Positions 48,836 through 58,008 of a stretch of 64,000 bases of DNA are shown here, one piece after another. The DNA lies in the NCBI RefSeq assembly GCF_003688995.1, contig NZ_PENI01000001.1, forward strand, positions 496,001-560,000. Reading direction: 5' to 3'. The stretch is from Streptomyces shenzhenensis (GTDB lineage Bacteria > Actinomycetota > Actinomycetes > Streptomycetales > Streptomycetaceae). Below the pieces are notes generated by a model. It was not told the DNA's origin. It did no database searches and saw only the letters and a list, made by a program, of their open reading frames with translations. Positions within the stretch are counted from its first letter, which is position 1. Every line of letters starts with the position of its first letter. The position numbers and the translations under genes were made by a program.

Positions 48836-49188
48836 CCGTGGTGCCCTTCCTCGCGCCTGAGCCGGCGCCGCTCGCGCGGACCGGGTGCGCGCCGTCGTGG
48901 TTCCTCAATCGGTGGTTGCGGTGTTCGAGGCCGCTGATGGTTGCGGTGGTCATGCGCCCGCCGCGCCTCGGCGCGAAAGGCACGTTACGGCTTGAAACCG
49001 CTCCCGTCCATGTCCGTACAAGATGCAACTAACTCGTGACGCGGAGCGGTGTGACAGAAAAAGCACCCATGACGCTGAAGGAAGTACGGGCCGCCGCGCG
49101 GCCCGTGCCGCGCGACGGCCGGGGCCTCTCCTGTGGGGGGTGGCGGCCCCGGCCGTTGCCTCGGCAAGGAACGCCCGGGCGGGCCGGA
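48836..49188. other. Intergenic region between the two sigma/partner pairs
   Basis: 353 bases without a convincing gene on either strand. It should contain the promoter of the downstream sigma gene; the most AT-rich part is 49020-49075. I could not recognise a -35/-10 pair with confidence. Confidence 0.5.
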
Positions 49189-49923
49189 TCACCGCCCGGC
49201 CCCGGGCTCCTCGGCCGCCGTCGTCGCCGCGGCCAGCCGGCCGGCGCAGTACGCCGCCACCTTCTCCGCACCGCCCGCTGCCGTCACGAGCCGCTGCCAG
49301 GCCGTCGAGTTCAGCGCCTTGCCCCGGTCCTTGACCTGCTCGTACGCGCGGCAGTGGGCGAGGGTGTCCTTGGCCGTGGCCGGGCGGTCCGGACGGGCGT
49401 GGGCCGCCGCGGACTCCGTGGCCGCCGGGTCCGTGGGAGCGGGGCTCGCGGGTGCCTGACTCGTGGCGGGCCGGGGACCGGACGGCTCCGGGGCCGGTAC
49501 GGAGGCCGGCCGTTCAGAGGTGTCCGCCGTCGGGTGCGGGGCCGGCTGCTCGTCGCCGCGGTGCGCCGGTGCCCCGGCCGAGGCGATCGCCGCGACGGCG
49601 AGGCCGCCCAGCGTGACGCTCGCGAGGAAAGCGGACAGCGAGGCCGTCACCGAGAACCGGGCGCGGCGCGGCGCGCGGGGCCGCCAGTCGTCCCGGCGCC
49701 GGGTGCGCGCCCGGTGCGCCCCCGCGTCCCTCGCGGCGCGGAACGCGGCGACGGCCCGCCGCTCGGCCTCCGGGTCGAGGCCGGCGCCGTCCGGCCGGAG
49801 CGCGGTGCCGAACCGCGCCTCCAGGGCTGTGCCGGGGTCCGCCGGCCGCGGGCCGGGCACCGGGCCGCCGGGGTGCGCGCGCCGACGGCCGGGCGGCCCG
49901 TCGTCGCTGTGCCGTTCACCCAT
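49189..49923 (-). CDS. Membrane partner (putative anti-sigma factor) of the ECF sigma factor, copy 2
   Basis: A 244-residue single-pass membrane protein homologous in layout to the one at 47.0 kb: N-terminal cytosolic helix EAERRAVAAFRAARDAG, transmembrane segment about residues 90-112 (FSVTASLSAFLASVTLGGLAVAAI), Pro/Ala linker and an outer domain HCRAYEQVKDRGKALN ... RLVTAAGGAEKVAAYCA with the two Cys spaced as in copy 1. It lacks the acidic tail. It lies 67 bases after its sigma gene rather than overlapping it. Confidence 0.7.
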   Translation of the reverse strand: MGERHSDDGPPGRRRAHPGGPVPGPRPADPGTALEARFGTALRPDGAGLDPEAERRAVAAFRAARDAGAHRARTRRRDDWRPRAPRRARFSVTASLSAFLASVTLGGLAVAAIASAGAPAHRGDEQPAPHPTADTSERPASVPAPEPSGPRPATSQAPASPAPTDPAATESAAAHARPDRPATAKDTLAHCRAYEQVKDRGKALNSTAWQRLVTAAGGAEKVAAYCAGRLAAATTAAEEPGAGR

Positions 49924-49990
49924 GTCCGTTCCCCGTCCTGGCCCGGTCCGCCGGCTCCACCGACTTCATACGTGCCGCGCCCGCCGCCGT

Positions 49991-50704
49991 TCATGTCGAA
50001 TCCCCCAGCGTGCCCGGGCCCTCATCCGTCACACCGCCGTCCGCACCGTGGACCGCCGGTAACCCGCCGTCCAGTTGCCGGGCGAGGCGTTTCAGTCCGC
50101 GGTACGCGGCCGTGCGCACCGCGCCGGGCCGCTTGCCGAGGACGCGCGCGGCGGCGGGGCCGTCGAGACCGACGACGACCCGCAGCAGCACGGCCTCGGC
50201 CTGGTCGCGCGGCAGCCCCCGGACCAGGGCGAGGGCGCGTTCGGTGGAGAGGGCCTCCAGCGCCTGGTCGTACGTGCTGTGCGGCCCGGGCAGCTCCAGC
50301 ACGTCCTGTTCAAGACCCGTGGCCCGGGGCCGCACCCGCTGCCTGCGCAGATGGTCGAGGGCCCGGTGCCGGGCGATGGTCGCGGTCCAGCCGCGGAACC
50401 CGGCGCCGTCGCCCTTGAACCGGCCCAGGTCCCGGGCGATCTCCAGCCAGGCGTCGGAGGCCACGTCCTCCGCGTCGTCGCCGACGAGGCCGCGCAGATA
50501 GCCGAGCAGGCCCGGCTGCACCATCCGGTAGGCCACGGCGAAGGCGGTCTCGTCGCCGTCCTGGGCCCGCGCGACGGCCGCGCCCAGCTCGCCGTCGTGC
50601 GCCTGCAGGCGGCGACGTTCCCCTCCCTGGCCCAAGAACCGTCCTCGTCCGTACGAGCCGTGCCCCTGCTCGTGCCGCTGCTCGTCCTCGCAGCGCATCG
50701 GCAC
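49991..50704 (-). CDS. ECF RNA polymerase sigma factor, copy 2
   Basis: A 237-residue ECF sigma factor closely related to copy 1: ETAFAVAYRMVQPGLLGYLRGLV, EDVASDAWLEIARDL, FRGWTATIARHRALDHLR in region 2, and LPRDQAEAVLLRVVVGLDGPAAARVLGKRPGAVRTAAYRGL in region 4. The first ~35 residues of the listed frame (MPMRCEDEQRHEQ) are not conserved; the real start may be closer to LQAHDGELG, where no ATG or GTG exists but a CTG does, 11 bases after GGAGGGG. The start is thus uncertain. Confidence 0.88.
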   Translation of the reverse strand: MPMRCEDEQRHEQGHGSYGRGRFLGQGGERRRLQAHDGELGAAVARAQDGDETAFAVAYRMVQPGLLGYLRGLVGDDAEDVASDAWLEIARDLGRFKGDGAGFRGWTATIARHRALDHLRRQRVRPRATGLEQDVLELPGPHSTYDQALEALSTERALALVRGLPRDQAEAVLLRVVVGLDGPAAARVLGKRPGAVRTAAYRGLKRLARQLDGGLPAVHGADGGVTDEGPGTLGDST

Positions 50705-50770
50705 CGTGCGGCACGGCGACCCGCGTCCCCACGATGATCAGCGCCGCAGCTCACAGATGTGTCACAGGGC

Positions 50771-50820
50771 ACGGCCGCCCCCGGACGCCACCGCCTCCCC
50801 CGGCGTCCGGGGGCGGCCGT
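50771..50820 (-). terminator. Strong terminator hairpin
   Basis: A perfect 19-base stem (arms 50771-50789 and 50802-50820, 12-base loop). It begins at the stop codon of the gene at 50.8 kb and insulates it from the sigma-factor gene downstream. Confidence 0.88.
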
Positions 50821-51224
50821 CAGGGCGCCGACGCCGTCGCGTCCCGGCACAGCAGCCGCAGCGAGCCCTGCCCGGCGAAGCAGCGCCGCGCCTCCTCGAC
50901 GGGGTCCCACAGCCGGCCGTCGGGCGTACGGATCCAGTGGTCACCGCCGCTCGCCCACCACTCGGCGCCGGACTGCCGGACGATCACCTCGCCGGCGTAG
51001 GCGCCGAAGCCGCGCAGCACGTCCTGCACGGCGGCGTCCGGTGCGCCCTCGCGCCGTATGTCGTCGATCATCCGGTCCACCCGCCACAGACTCTGCGCCG
51101 AGTAGTCGAGCCGTACCCGCGCGCCCTCGCGCATCGTCGCCACCACGTCCGCCGCCCATCGCACGGGCTTCGCCGCGGCCTGGGGCCTGGTCTGCTGCTC
51201 TTCTGTCACCTGCTGCGCTGTCAC
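50820..51224 (-). CDS. Hypothetical protein, conserved-looking
   Basis: A 134-residue soluble protein with no recognised domain. It has a conserved-looking core (RWAADVVATMREGARVRLDYSAQSLW, RVDRMIDDIRREG and VIVRQSGAEWWASGGDHWI), an N-terminal Gln/Thr-rich tail and no signal. Either of two GTG codons (51224, 51209) could be the start; neither has a strong ribosome site. It ends at a very strong terminator. Trp-rich segments like AEWW...DHWI resemble small globular immunity or chaperone-type proteins, but I do not assign one. Confidence 0.6.
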   Translation of the reverse strand: MTAQQVTEEQQTRPQAAAKPVRWAADVVATMREGARVRLDYSAQSLWRVDRMIDDIRREGAPDAAVQDVLRGFGAYAGEVIVRQSGAEWWASGGDHWIRTPDGRLWDPVEEARRCFAGQGSLRLLCRDATASAP

Positions 51225-51371
51225 ATAGGCAAGAGCGCGGCCGGCGTGGCTTTCGTCACCCGGATCCGGGCCGCGCCCGCAACGCGCGCAGGACCGCCCC
51301 ACCTCCCCCGCACGACGGTCACAGCACCGGCCCGGGAGCCCGGCCCTGCCGGTTCCCGCCGCCGGGCGGTC

Positions 51372-51974
51372 TCAGGCCCGGCCGCGGGCCCGGCGCGAGA
51401 CCACCGCGGCCAGCACCCGGCGCCCCTCTGTCGTCACGTCCAGGGCCCGCCGCAGCCCGCCCGCCCCGCGCTCGGCGAGCAGTTCCAGGACGGTGACCTG
51501 ACGCCGCAGCTCGGCGGCGACCAGCGGCGACATGCCCTCCGTACGGCGCTCGCCGGTCGTCCTCCCGGCGCGCACGGCGGCCAGCGGCCGAGGACGGAGG
51601 GCGAGCGCGGCGTCGTGCGTGCCGGTGCCGCCCTCGGCGGGTTCGAGGAGCCGGTGGACGCGCAGTGCGGCGACCGAGCAGGCGTCGGCCCACACCCGTA
51701 CCGCGGCGCCGGTGCGCTCGGCCGGGGCCGCGTCGAGCATCCGGTGGGCGAGCCGCGCGGCCTCGTCCTCGCCCGGGTCCTGCGGGCGGAGGGCGGCGCG
51801 CGCCTTCTCCAGGCTCGCGCCCCAGTCGCCGCCGCCGTCCACGAGGCTCCCCCACAGCGGGCGCAGCGCCTCGTCGTCACCGCCGAGCAACGGTACGCAA
51901 CGATCCAGACAAGCCAGCCCGCTGGCGGTCAGCCCGCGTTCATCGGCCTGTGCGATCAGGTTCACCAGGCTCAT
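51372..51974 (-). CDS. Hypothetical protein
   Basis: A 200-residue, mostly helical soluble protein (MSLVNLIAQADERGLTASG, then WGASLEKARAALRPQDPGEDEAARLAHR). No known motif. GGGAGG before the ATG supports the start. Arg/Ala-rich helices and lack of cysteine or signal suggest a cytosolic regulator or scaffold, but I cannot identify a family. Its stop lies 147 bases before the start of the next hypothetical gene on the same strand, so the two may be co-transcribed. Confidence 0.6.
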   Translation of the reverse strand: MSLVNLIAQADERGLTASGLACLDRCVPLLGGDDEALRPLWGSLVDGGGDWGASLEKARAALRPQDPGEDEAARLAHRMLDAAPAERTGAAVRVWADACSVAALRVHRLLEPAEGGTGTHDAALALRPRPLAAVRAGRTTGERRTEGMSPLVAAELRRQVTVLELLAERGAGGLRRALDVTTEGRRVLAAVVSRRARGRA

Positions 51975-52050
51975 TCGCGCCTCCCTCGCCGGGGCGCCGA
52001 CCTGTACGGAGCCCGTACCTCCCCTTACTGCGCGGGAGGGCGCCGGAGTG

Positions 52051-52554
52051 TCACAGGGGTGGCGCACCCAGCAGCGCGAGCAGCCGGAAGAGCAGGTTTT
52101 CGGCCAGCTCGTCGGGGTCGGCGGTCAGCACGTCGAGCACCGACTCGGCGGTGACCGTGTGCCCGGCCTCGGCGGCCCAGACGACCGCGCGCTCGGCGGC
52201 GTCACGGGGTTCCAGGAAGTAGTCCTCCAGGGTGAGGCCCTCCCGGTCGGCGCCGAGCCGGCCGGCCATCGCGGTGCGCGCCAGACACGTCGTCCAGCCG
52301 CCGCTGTCCGGCGCCGCCGCCTCGACGACCACGCAGGCGCTGTCCATGACGTACCCGAACAGCGCGGGCGCGCCGGTCTGCGCGGCCAGCGCGTTCATGC
52401 TCCCGATCTCGCCCTCGGACCCCGGGTACTCCCACACCTGCCGGCCGTCGGGCCCGGCGGCCCGCCGGATCAGGCCCTCGGCACCGGCCAGCGCGTCCAG
52501 TTCGGCGAGCGGCCGCTCGGCCCGGCCCACGACGAAATACCCCCAGTAGCCCAT
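52051..52554 (-). CDS. Hypothetical protein, conserved in streptomycetes by impression
   Basis: A 167-residue protein beginning MGYWGYFVVGRAERPLAEL. It has a beta-rich first half (GRQVWEYPGSEGEIGSMNALAAQ, YVMDSACVVVEAAAPDSGGW) and a helical C-terminus. No catalytic motif or signal. ATG is the start of the M-G-Y-W-G-Y motif. It follows the hexosaminidase gene on the same strand with about 110 bases between. Function unknown. Confidence 0.6.
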   Translation of the reverse strand: MGYWGYFVVGRAERPLAELDALAGAEGLIRRAAGPDGRQVWEYPGSEGEIGSMNALAAQTGAPALFGYVMDSACVVVEAAAPDSGGWTTCLARTAMAGRLGADREGLTLEDYFLEPRDAAERAVVWAAEAGHTVTAESVLDVLTADPDELAENLLFRLLALLGAPPL

Positions 52555-52664
52555 GTCCGTCCCCCTGCCCGTTCGGCTGACTGTTCGACTCGGCTCCGGG
52601 CGAATACACCACAGCCGCGCGGAGGTCCGCAGCCGTATGCCGAAACGGGCGTCCGGGGTGCGGG

Positions 52665-54323
52665 TCAGCCCAGCCGGTCGGCCAGCTTCTTGAAGTCGGC
52701 CCAGGAGAGCGCCGGCGTGCCGGGGTCCCACAGCTTCTGGACGGTGGCCCGCAGCGGCATCCGGATCCCGGCCGCCACCTGGTCCTGGGTCTGGGCGCTC
52801 GGGATGTCGCTCCAGACGGCGAAGGAGCCGCCGAGGATCTGCCCGTCGTACCGGGCGGGCACGGCGGTCGTACCGCGCAGCACCCGCGGGTTCCACTGCT
52901 CGTAGATCCGCTGCCCGGTGGGGTACACGAAGGTCTGCGGCTGGCCGAGGACGTAGTACAGGAACTCGTCGTTGTAGTTGATGACCTTGCGTCCCTCGCC
53001 CAGGTACTCCGCCGGTGGCCGGGCGCCGATCTCCTTGCCCGTCCAGTAGGCGACCTCCAGGTCCTTGGCGGGCGGCACGGAGGTCCCCCGGTAGAAGCCG
53101 TCGTTCCAGGCCCGCATCGTGCGGCCGTGGGCGCGGACGGTGTCGGCGCGGGCGTTGAGCCAGCCGGTCGCCAGGTCGGCGACGGTGCCGCGGGAGCCGT
53201 ACGTCTTCCGGGCGGCGGCGGCCAGCTGCGGATAGGACGCGGCCGGGTCGGACACCGCGAGCGCGCGGTACTCGTCGCCGCCGAGGTGCCAGTACGAGCC
53301 CGGGAACACACCGGTGAACTCGTTGAGCAGATCGTCGACGAGGCGCGCCGCGGCGGGCTTGGAGATGTCGACGGCACCGCGCGAGGCGACGCCCTGCGCG
53401 TTGCGCAGCTGAAGATCGGGGTGGGCGGCGATGACCGCACCGAGGTGCCCGGGCGAGTCGATCTCGGGGACGACGGCGATGTGCCGGCTGGCCGCGAGGT
53501 CGACGATCCTCTTGACCTGTGCCTGGGTGAGATGGTCCGCGGAGACGATCTCCGGATGGGTCCTGGACTCGATCCGGAAGCTCTGGTCGTCGGAGAAGTG
53601 CAGCCCCAGCTCGTTGTACTTGAGGTCCGCCAGCTCGCGTATCCGGTCCTCTATCCAGGTCTCGCTGTACGGCTTGCGCGCTATGTCCAGCATGAATCCG
53701 CGCCGCGGCTTGGCGGGCTCGTCACGTACGACGCCCTCCGGGGCGGTGCCGCCGCCGTGGACCTCCTGTTTGAGGGTGCGGGTGCCGTAGAAGACGCCCG
53801 CGTCGGCGGGTCCATTGATGGTCACACCGCCGCCCCGCACGGTCATGGTGTACGACTCCGGGTTCCCGGTCCTGTCGCCGCTCAGCTCCAGCCGCAGGTC
53901 CCCGGCGCGCCGGTCGTGCTGCTCACCGGCGTACGCGAGGCCCAGCTCACCGGCTATCAGGCGGCCCTCGTCCGCCAGGGCCGGGTCGCCCACCACGACC
54001 CGCTCACCCCTGGCCGGGCGCCAGCCGGGGCCGCGCTCGGGGGTGTGCGAGCGCACGGCGGGAATGGTGCGGGGGGCCTGGGACAGCGGGTAGGTGCGGC
54101 TGGGTGACGGGCTCGGGGCCGCCTGATCGGGCGCCGCGCCCACCGCGGTGTCGCCCGCGGACTGGCGTGCGGCTCCGGTGGGCCGCGCTCCGGTGCCGCC
54201 GTCCCCGGCGGCCCAGACACCCAGTCCGACACCGAGTGCGACCGTGCAGACGAACGCACCGCCGACCGCCGCGCGCCGCCGCCTGACCTGCTGCGCCGGC
54301 GTCCGGCGCCTGTGCTGGCTCAC
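52665..54323 (-). CDS. Beta-N-acetylhexosaminidase, GH20, exported
   Basis: A 552-residue secreted or membrane-anchored glycoside hydrolase. A basic N-terminus and hydrophobic segment (VGGAFVCTVALGVGLGVWAA) lead to an N-terminal GH20b domain, then the TIM barrel with GLHFSDDQSFRIES and the catalytic D-E pair in HLGGDEYRA (about residue 348). It cleaves terminal GlcNAc/GalNAc from chito-oligosaccharides or peptidoglycan fragments. GTG start; divergent from the urate-pathway-like gene. Residue-level active site intact. Confidence 0.92.
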   Translation of the reverse strand: MSQHRRRTPAQQVRRRRAAVGGAFVCTVALGVGLGVWAAGDGGTGARPTGAARQSAGDTAVGAAPDQAAPSPSPSRTYPLSQAPRTIPAVRSHTPERGPGWRPARGERVVVGDPALADEGRLIAGELGLAYAGEQHDRRAGDLRLELSGDRTGNPESYTMTVRGGGVTINGPADAGVFYGTRTLKQEVHGGGTAPEGVVRDEPAKPRRGFMLDIARKPYSETWIEDRIRELADLKYNELGLHFSDDQSFRIESRTHPEIVSADHLTQAQVKRIVDLAASRHIAVVPEIDSPGHLGAVIAAHPDLQLRNAQGVASRGAVDISKPAAARLVDDLLNEFTGVFPGSYWHLGGDEYRALAVSDPAASYPQLAAAARKTYGSRGTVADLATGWLNARADTVRAHGRTMRAWNDGFYRGTSVPPAKDLEVAYWTGKEIGARPPAEYLGEGRKVINYNDEFLYYVLGQPQTFVYPTGQRIYEQWNPRVLRGTTAVPARYDGQILGGSFAVWSDIPSAQTQDQVAAGIRMPLRATVQKLWDPGTPALSWADFKKLADRLG

Positions 54324-54477
54324 ACTGCCAAGCTAAGGCCAATGCCGAAGCAATGCGTCCATGAACGGTTCCGAAACTCCGCCGTCCGGGTGAAATTCGG
54401 GCATCCGTCGGACACGCCATGACCACTCTCGATAACGTGACGACACATCCCTCACAGCATCCGCTGCCGCCCCATAT

Positions 54478-55059
54478 GTGACGCGAGGACCCACGCTGCC
54501 TGCGCACCGTCTCCCGTACCCGTCCGGGTTCTCCGGCGGAGCGACCATACCGGCGCTCCCCGGGCAGACCCGCGTCCCGCCGTCCTCCGGCCGGCTGGCG
54601 GGCTTCAACGCCGCGACCGCCGACGAGGCCCACGAGGCGCTCCTCGGCTGTCTGCACAGCCCGCGCTGGGCCGCGCGCCTCGCCGCCCACCGCCCCTACC
54701 CCGACCTGGACGCCCTGCTGGCCGCGGCGGACGAGGCGGCCTACGACCTGACCCCGGCCGAGCTGGCGGAGGCCCTGGCCGGCGAGACCCTGCCGACCCT
54801 CCCGGCGGGCACGTACTCCGCGGCCCACACGGCCCTCAGCGCCGCGCACGCCGCCTATGAGGCCCGCTTCGGCCACGTCTTCGTCATCCATCTGGGCGGC
54901 ACCGCGCCCGGCGAGGCCCTGGACCGCACCCTCGAAGGCATCCGCTCCCGTCTGACGAACGACCCGGACGAGGAACGCGTGGTGACGGCGGACGAGCTCC
55001 GCCGTCTGGCGAGAGGCCGGTTGGTGACCCACCTACGCGGCGCGGGGAACGGCGCGTAG
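54478..55059 (+). CDS. OHCU-decarboxylase-like protein with missing catalytic residues
   Basis: A 193-residue helical protein of the 2-oxo-4-hydroxy-4-carboxy-5-ureidoimidazoline decarboxylase family (urate catabolism): GFNAATADEAHEALLGCLHSPRWAARLAAHRPY, LAAADEAAYDL, then YEARFGHVFVIHLGG. The catalytic segment, normally A-H-P-R-I-G, reads LAGETLPTLP, and the E-Q of the next helix is gone. Thus it probably does not catalyse that step. The GTG start has no ribosome site; a later start is possible. Confidence 0.6.
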   Translation: MTRGPTLPAHRLPYPSGFSGGATIPALPGQTRVPPSSGRLAGFNAATADEAHEALLGCLHSPRWAARLAAHRPYPDLDALLAAADEAAYDLTPAELAEALAGETLPTLPAGTYSAAHTALSAAHAAYEARFGHVFVIHLGGTAPGEALDRTLEGIRSRLTNDPDEERVVTADELRRLARGRLVTHLRGAGNGA

Positions 55060-55365
55060 CGGGCGTGGGGAACTGTGGCCGAACGAAGCCCGCTGCGGCC
55101 CGGCAGCGCCCCCAAGGGGCGCGGGGAACTGCGCGACAAGCCACGGCCGACCCGCACCCGGCACCACCGAGAAGCCCCCACCCCACTGGCCGCCGACCCC
55201 CCAGATAGCCCATCCGGTGCCATTTTGATCACACAAGCAGGCCCCCCCGCGGAGCGCCTCAGGCGCATGGCTACCATGCTGGGGGCCGGTGGACCGTACC
55301 CGGCCGGGCCCGACCGACACCGAAGCCGGCGCGGCCCTCAGTCCCCGCTCCCGGAGGGTTCTTCC
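55060..55365. repeat. Intergenic region holding a Streptomyces dispersed repeat
   Basis: 306 bases without a gene. At 55113-55150 it has the sequence AAGGGGCGCGGGGAACTGCG followed by CGACAAGCC, which from memory is a common intergenic repeat of streptomycetes, usually part of a small stem. A related GGGGAACTG occurs at 55072-55080. The sdhC promoter should also lie here. Confidence 0.55.
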
Positions 55366-55746
55366 GTGCCGGCTGGAACGCTGTACCGCGGCCGGGAAGG
55401 AATGTGGTCCTGGGTGGCTCACCGAGTCACCGGCGTCCTCATCTTCTTCTTCCTGTTCGTTCATGTGCTGGACACCGCTCTCGTGCGTGTCTCCCCCGAG
55501 GACTACGACAAGGTCGTAGCCACGTACAAGACGCCGATCGTCGCGCTGCTGGAGTACGGCCTCGTCGCCGCCATCCTCTTCCACGCGCTCAACGGCCTGC
55601 GCGTCATCGCCGTCGACTTCTGGTCGAAGGGCCCGCGCTACCAGAAGCAGATGCTGTGGACCGTCGTCGGCGTCTGGGTCGTCCTGATGGTCGGCTCGGT
55701 CTACCCGGTCCTCGGCCACGCCGCTCGTGTCCTGTTCGGGAGCTGA
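55366..55746 (+). CDS. sdhC: Succinate dehydrogenase cytochrome b556 subunit (SdhC)
   Basis: A 126-residue membrane anchor subunit with three helices. Opening GTLYRGREGMWSWVAHRVTGVLIFFFLFVHVLDT and the haem-ligand His within HVLD are characteristic; a later FHALNGLRVI also matches the family. GTG start with GGAGGG 7 bases upstream. First gene of sdhCDAB; complex II anchors SdhAB and passes electrons to menaquinone. Confidence 0.93.
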   Translation: MPAGTLYRGREGMWSWVAHRVTGVLIFFFLFVHVLDTALVRVSPEDYDKVVATYKTPIVALLEYGLVAAILFHALNGLRVIAVDFWSKGPRYQKQMLWTVVGVWVVLMVGSVYPVLGHAARVLFGS

Positions 55747-55751
55747 CGCCG

Positions 55752-56234
55752 ATGTCCACGACTGAAACCACCGCTTCCGGGATCGGCCCCGTCGAGGGCG
55801 AGTCCCTGTACGGCGTCGACCACCCCGCGCCCCTCATCGAGGCGCCGCGCCAGCGCACCAAGAAGACCCCGCGGACCACCCGCGGCAACTTCGAGATGGC
55901 CGCCTGGCTGTTCATGCGCCTGTCCGGCATCGTGCTGGTCGTCCTGGTCCTCGGCCACCTGCTCATCCAGCTGTTCCTGGACGGCGGCGTCTCCAAGATC
56001 GGCTTCGCCTTCGTGGCCGGCCGCTGGGCCAACCCGTTCTGGCAGGTCTGGGACCTCGCCATGCTCTGGCTCGCGATGCTGCACGGCGCGAACGGCCTGC
56101 GTACGGTCATCAACGACTACGCGGAACGCGCGAACACCCGGCTGTGGCTCAAGGGCCTGCTCTACACCGCCACGGTGTTCACCATCCTGCTGGGCACGCT
56201 GGTGATCTTCACCTTCGACCCGAACATCCGCTAG
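55752..56234 (+). CDS. sdhD: Succinate dehydrogenase membrane anchor subunit (SdhD)
   Basis: A 160-residue membrane subunit with a polar N-terminus (50 residues) and three helices; the region [24 protein letters not shown] has the second haem-ligand His, and [17 protein letters not shown] is the conserved loop. It begins 5 bases after the sdhC stop. Confidence 0.93.
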   Translation: MSTTETTASGIGPVEGESLYGVDHPAPLIEAPRQRTKKTPRTTRGNFEMAAWLFMRLSGIVLVVLVLGHLLIQLFLDGGVSKIGFAFVAGRWANPFWQVWDLAMLWLAMLHGANGLRTVINDYAERANTRLWLKGLLYTATVFTILLGTLVIFTFDPNIR

Positions 56235-56253
56235 GCACGGGGCTGCGAGAAAC

Positions 56254-58008
56254 ATGAAGATCCACAAGTACGACACCGTCATCGTCGGCGCCGGCGGCGC
56301 GGGCATGCGCGCGGCCATCGAGTCCACGAAGCGCAGCCGCACCGCGGTGCTCACCAAGCTCTACCCCACCCGCTCCCACACGGGCGCCGCGCAGGGCGGC
56401 ATGGCCGCCGCGCTGGCCAACGTGGAGGAGGACAACTGGGAGTGGCACACCTTCGACACGATCAAGGGCGGTGACTACCTGGTCGACCAGGACGCCGCGG
56501 AGATCCTGGCGAAGGAGGCCATCGACTCCGTCCTCGACCTGGAGAAGATGGGCCTGCCGTTCAACCGCACCCCGAACGGCACGATCGACCAGCGCCGCTT
56601 CGGCGGTCACTCCCGCAACCACGGTGAGGCCCCGGTCCGCCGCTCCTGCTACGCGGCCGACCGCACCGGCCACATGATCCTCCAGACGCTGTACCAGAAC
56701 TGCGTCAAGGAGGGCGTGGAGTTCTTCAACGAGTTCTACGTCCTCGACCAGCTGATCACCGAGGTCGACGGCGTCAAGAAGTCGGCCGGTGTCGTGGCGT
56801 ACGAGCTGGCGACCGGCGAGATCCATGTCTTCCAGGCGAAGGCCGTGATCTACGCGTCCGGCGGCTGCGGCAAGTTCTTCAAGGTGACGTCGAACGCGCA
56901 CACCCTGACCGGCGACGGCCAGGCGGCGGTCTACCGGCGCGGGCTGCCGCTTGAGGACATGGAGTTCTTCCAGTTCCACCCGACCGGCATCTGGCGCATG
57001 GGCATCCTGCTCACCGAGGGCGCCCGCGGTGAGGGCGGCATCCTGCGCAACAAGGACGGCGAGCGCTTCATGGAGAAGTACGCGCCGGTGATGAAGGACC
57101 TGGCGTCCCGTGACGTCGTGTCCCGCTCCATCTACACGGAGATCCGCGAGGGCCGCGGCTGCGGTCCCGAGGGCGACCACGTCTACCTCGACCTCACGCA
57201 CCTGCCGCCGGAGCAGCTGGACGCCAAGCTGCCCGACATCACGGAGTTCGCCCGGACCTACCTCGGCATCGAGCCGTACACGGACCCGATCCCGATCCAG
57301 CCGACCGCGCACTACGCCATGGGCGGCATCCCGACCAACGTCGAGGGCGAGGTCCTGTCGGACAACACCACCGTCGTGCCGGGCCTGTACGCGGCCGGCG
57401 AGGTCGCCTGCGTGTCGGTGCACGGCGCCAACCGCCTGGGCACCAACTCCCTGCTGGACATCAATGTGTTCGGCCGCCGGGCGGGCATCGCGGCGGCGGA
57501 GTACAGCCGGCGGGCGGAGTTCGTCGAGCTGCCGGAGAACCCGGAGTCCCTCGTCGTCGAGCAGATCGAGCAGCTACGCACGGCCACGGGCACCGAGCGG
57601 GTGGCGACCCTGCGCCGCGAACTGCAGGAGACCATGGACGCCAACGTCATGGTGTTCCGCACCGAGCAGACCATCAAGACGGCGGTCGAGAAGATCGCGG
57701 AGCTGCGCGAGCGCTACCGGAACGTTTCGATCCAGGACAAGGGCAAGCGGTTCAACACGGACCTGCTGGAGGCCATCGAGCTGGGCAACCTGCTGGAGCT
57801 GGCCGAGGTCATGGCGGTGTCCGCGCTGGCCCGCAAGGAGTCCCGCGGCGGCCACTACCGCGAGGACTACCCGAACCGCGACGACGTCAACTTCATGCGC
57901 CACACCATGGCGTACCGCGAGGTGGGCGACGACGGCACCGAGTCCGTCCGTCTCGACTACAAGCCGGTCGTCCAGACCCGCTACCAGCCGATGGAGCGTA
58001 AGTACTGA
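56254..58008 (+). CDS. sdhA: Succinate dehydrogenase flavoprotein subunit
   Basis: A 584-residue flavoprotein of complex II: the FAD Rossmann motif [13 protein letters not shown] at residue 9, the FAD-attachment His in [14 protein letters not shown], the [16 protein letters not shown] active-site segment, FHPTG, and [13 protein letters not shown] near the C-terminal part. Oxidises succinate to fumarate. Shares one base with the sdhB start (TGATG). Confidence 0.97.
   Translation: MKIHKYDTVIVGAGGAGMRAAIESTKRSRTAVLTKLYPTRSHTGAAQGGMAAALANVEEDNWEWHTFDTIKGGDYLVDQDAAEILAKEAIDSVLDLEKMGLPFNRTPNGTIDQRRFGGHSRNHGEAPVRRSCYAADRTGHMILQTLYQNCVKEGVEFFNEFYVLDQLITEVDGVKKSAGVVAYELATGEIHVFQAKAVIYASGGCGKFFKVTSNAHTLTGDGQAAVYRRGLPLEDMEFFQFHPTGIWRMGILLTEGARGEGGILRNKDGERFMEKYAPVMKDLASRDVVSRSIYTEIREGRGCGPEGDHVYLDLTHLPPEQLDAKLPDITEFARTYLGIEPYTDPIPIQPTAHYAMGGIPTNVEGEVLSDNTTVVPGLYAAGEVACVSVHGANRLGTNSLLDINVFGRRAGIAAAEYSRRAEFVELPENPESLVVEQIEQLRTATGTERVATLRRELQETMDANVMVFRTEQTIKTAVEKIAELRERYRNVSIQDKGKRFNTDLLEAIELGNLLELAEVMAVSALARKESRGGHYREDYPNRDDVNFMRHTMAYREVGDDGTESVRLDYKPVVQTRYQPMERKY

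Noticed and set aside
49036..50418. 460-codon plus-strand frame opposite the second sigma/partner pair
   Set aside because: Only the beginning lies in free DNA; the rest is antisense to well-supported genes and has Arg/Pro-rich low-complexity sequence.
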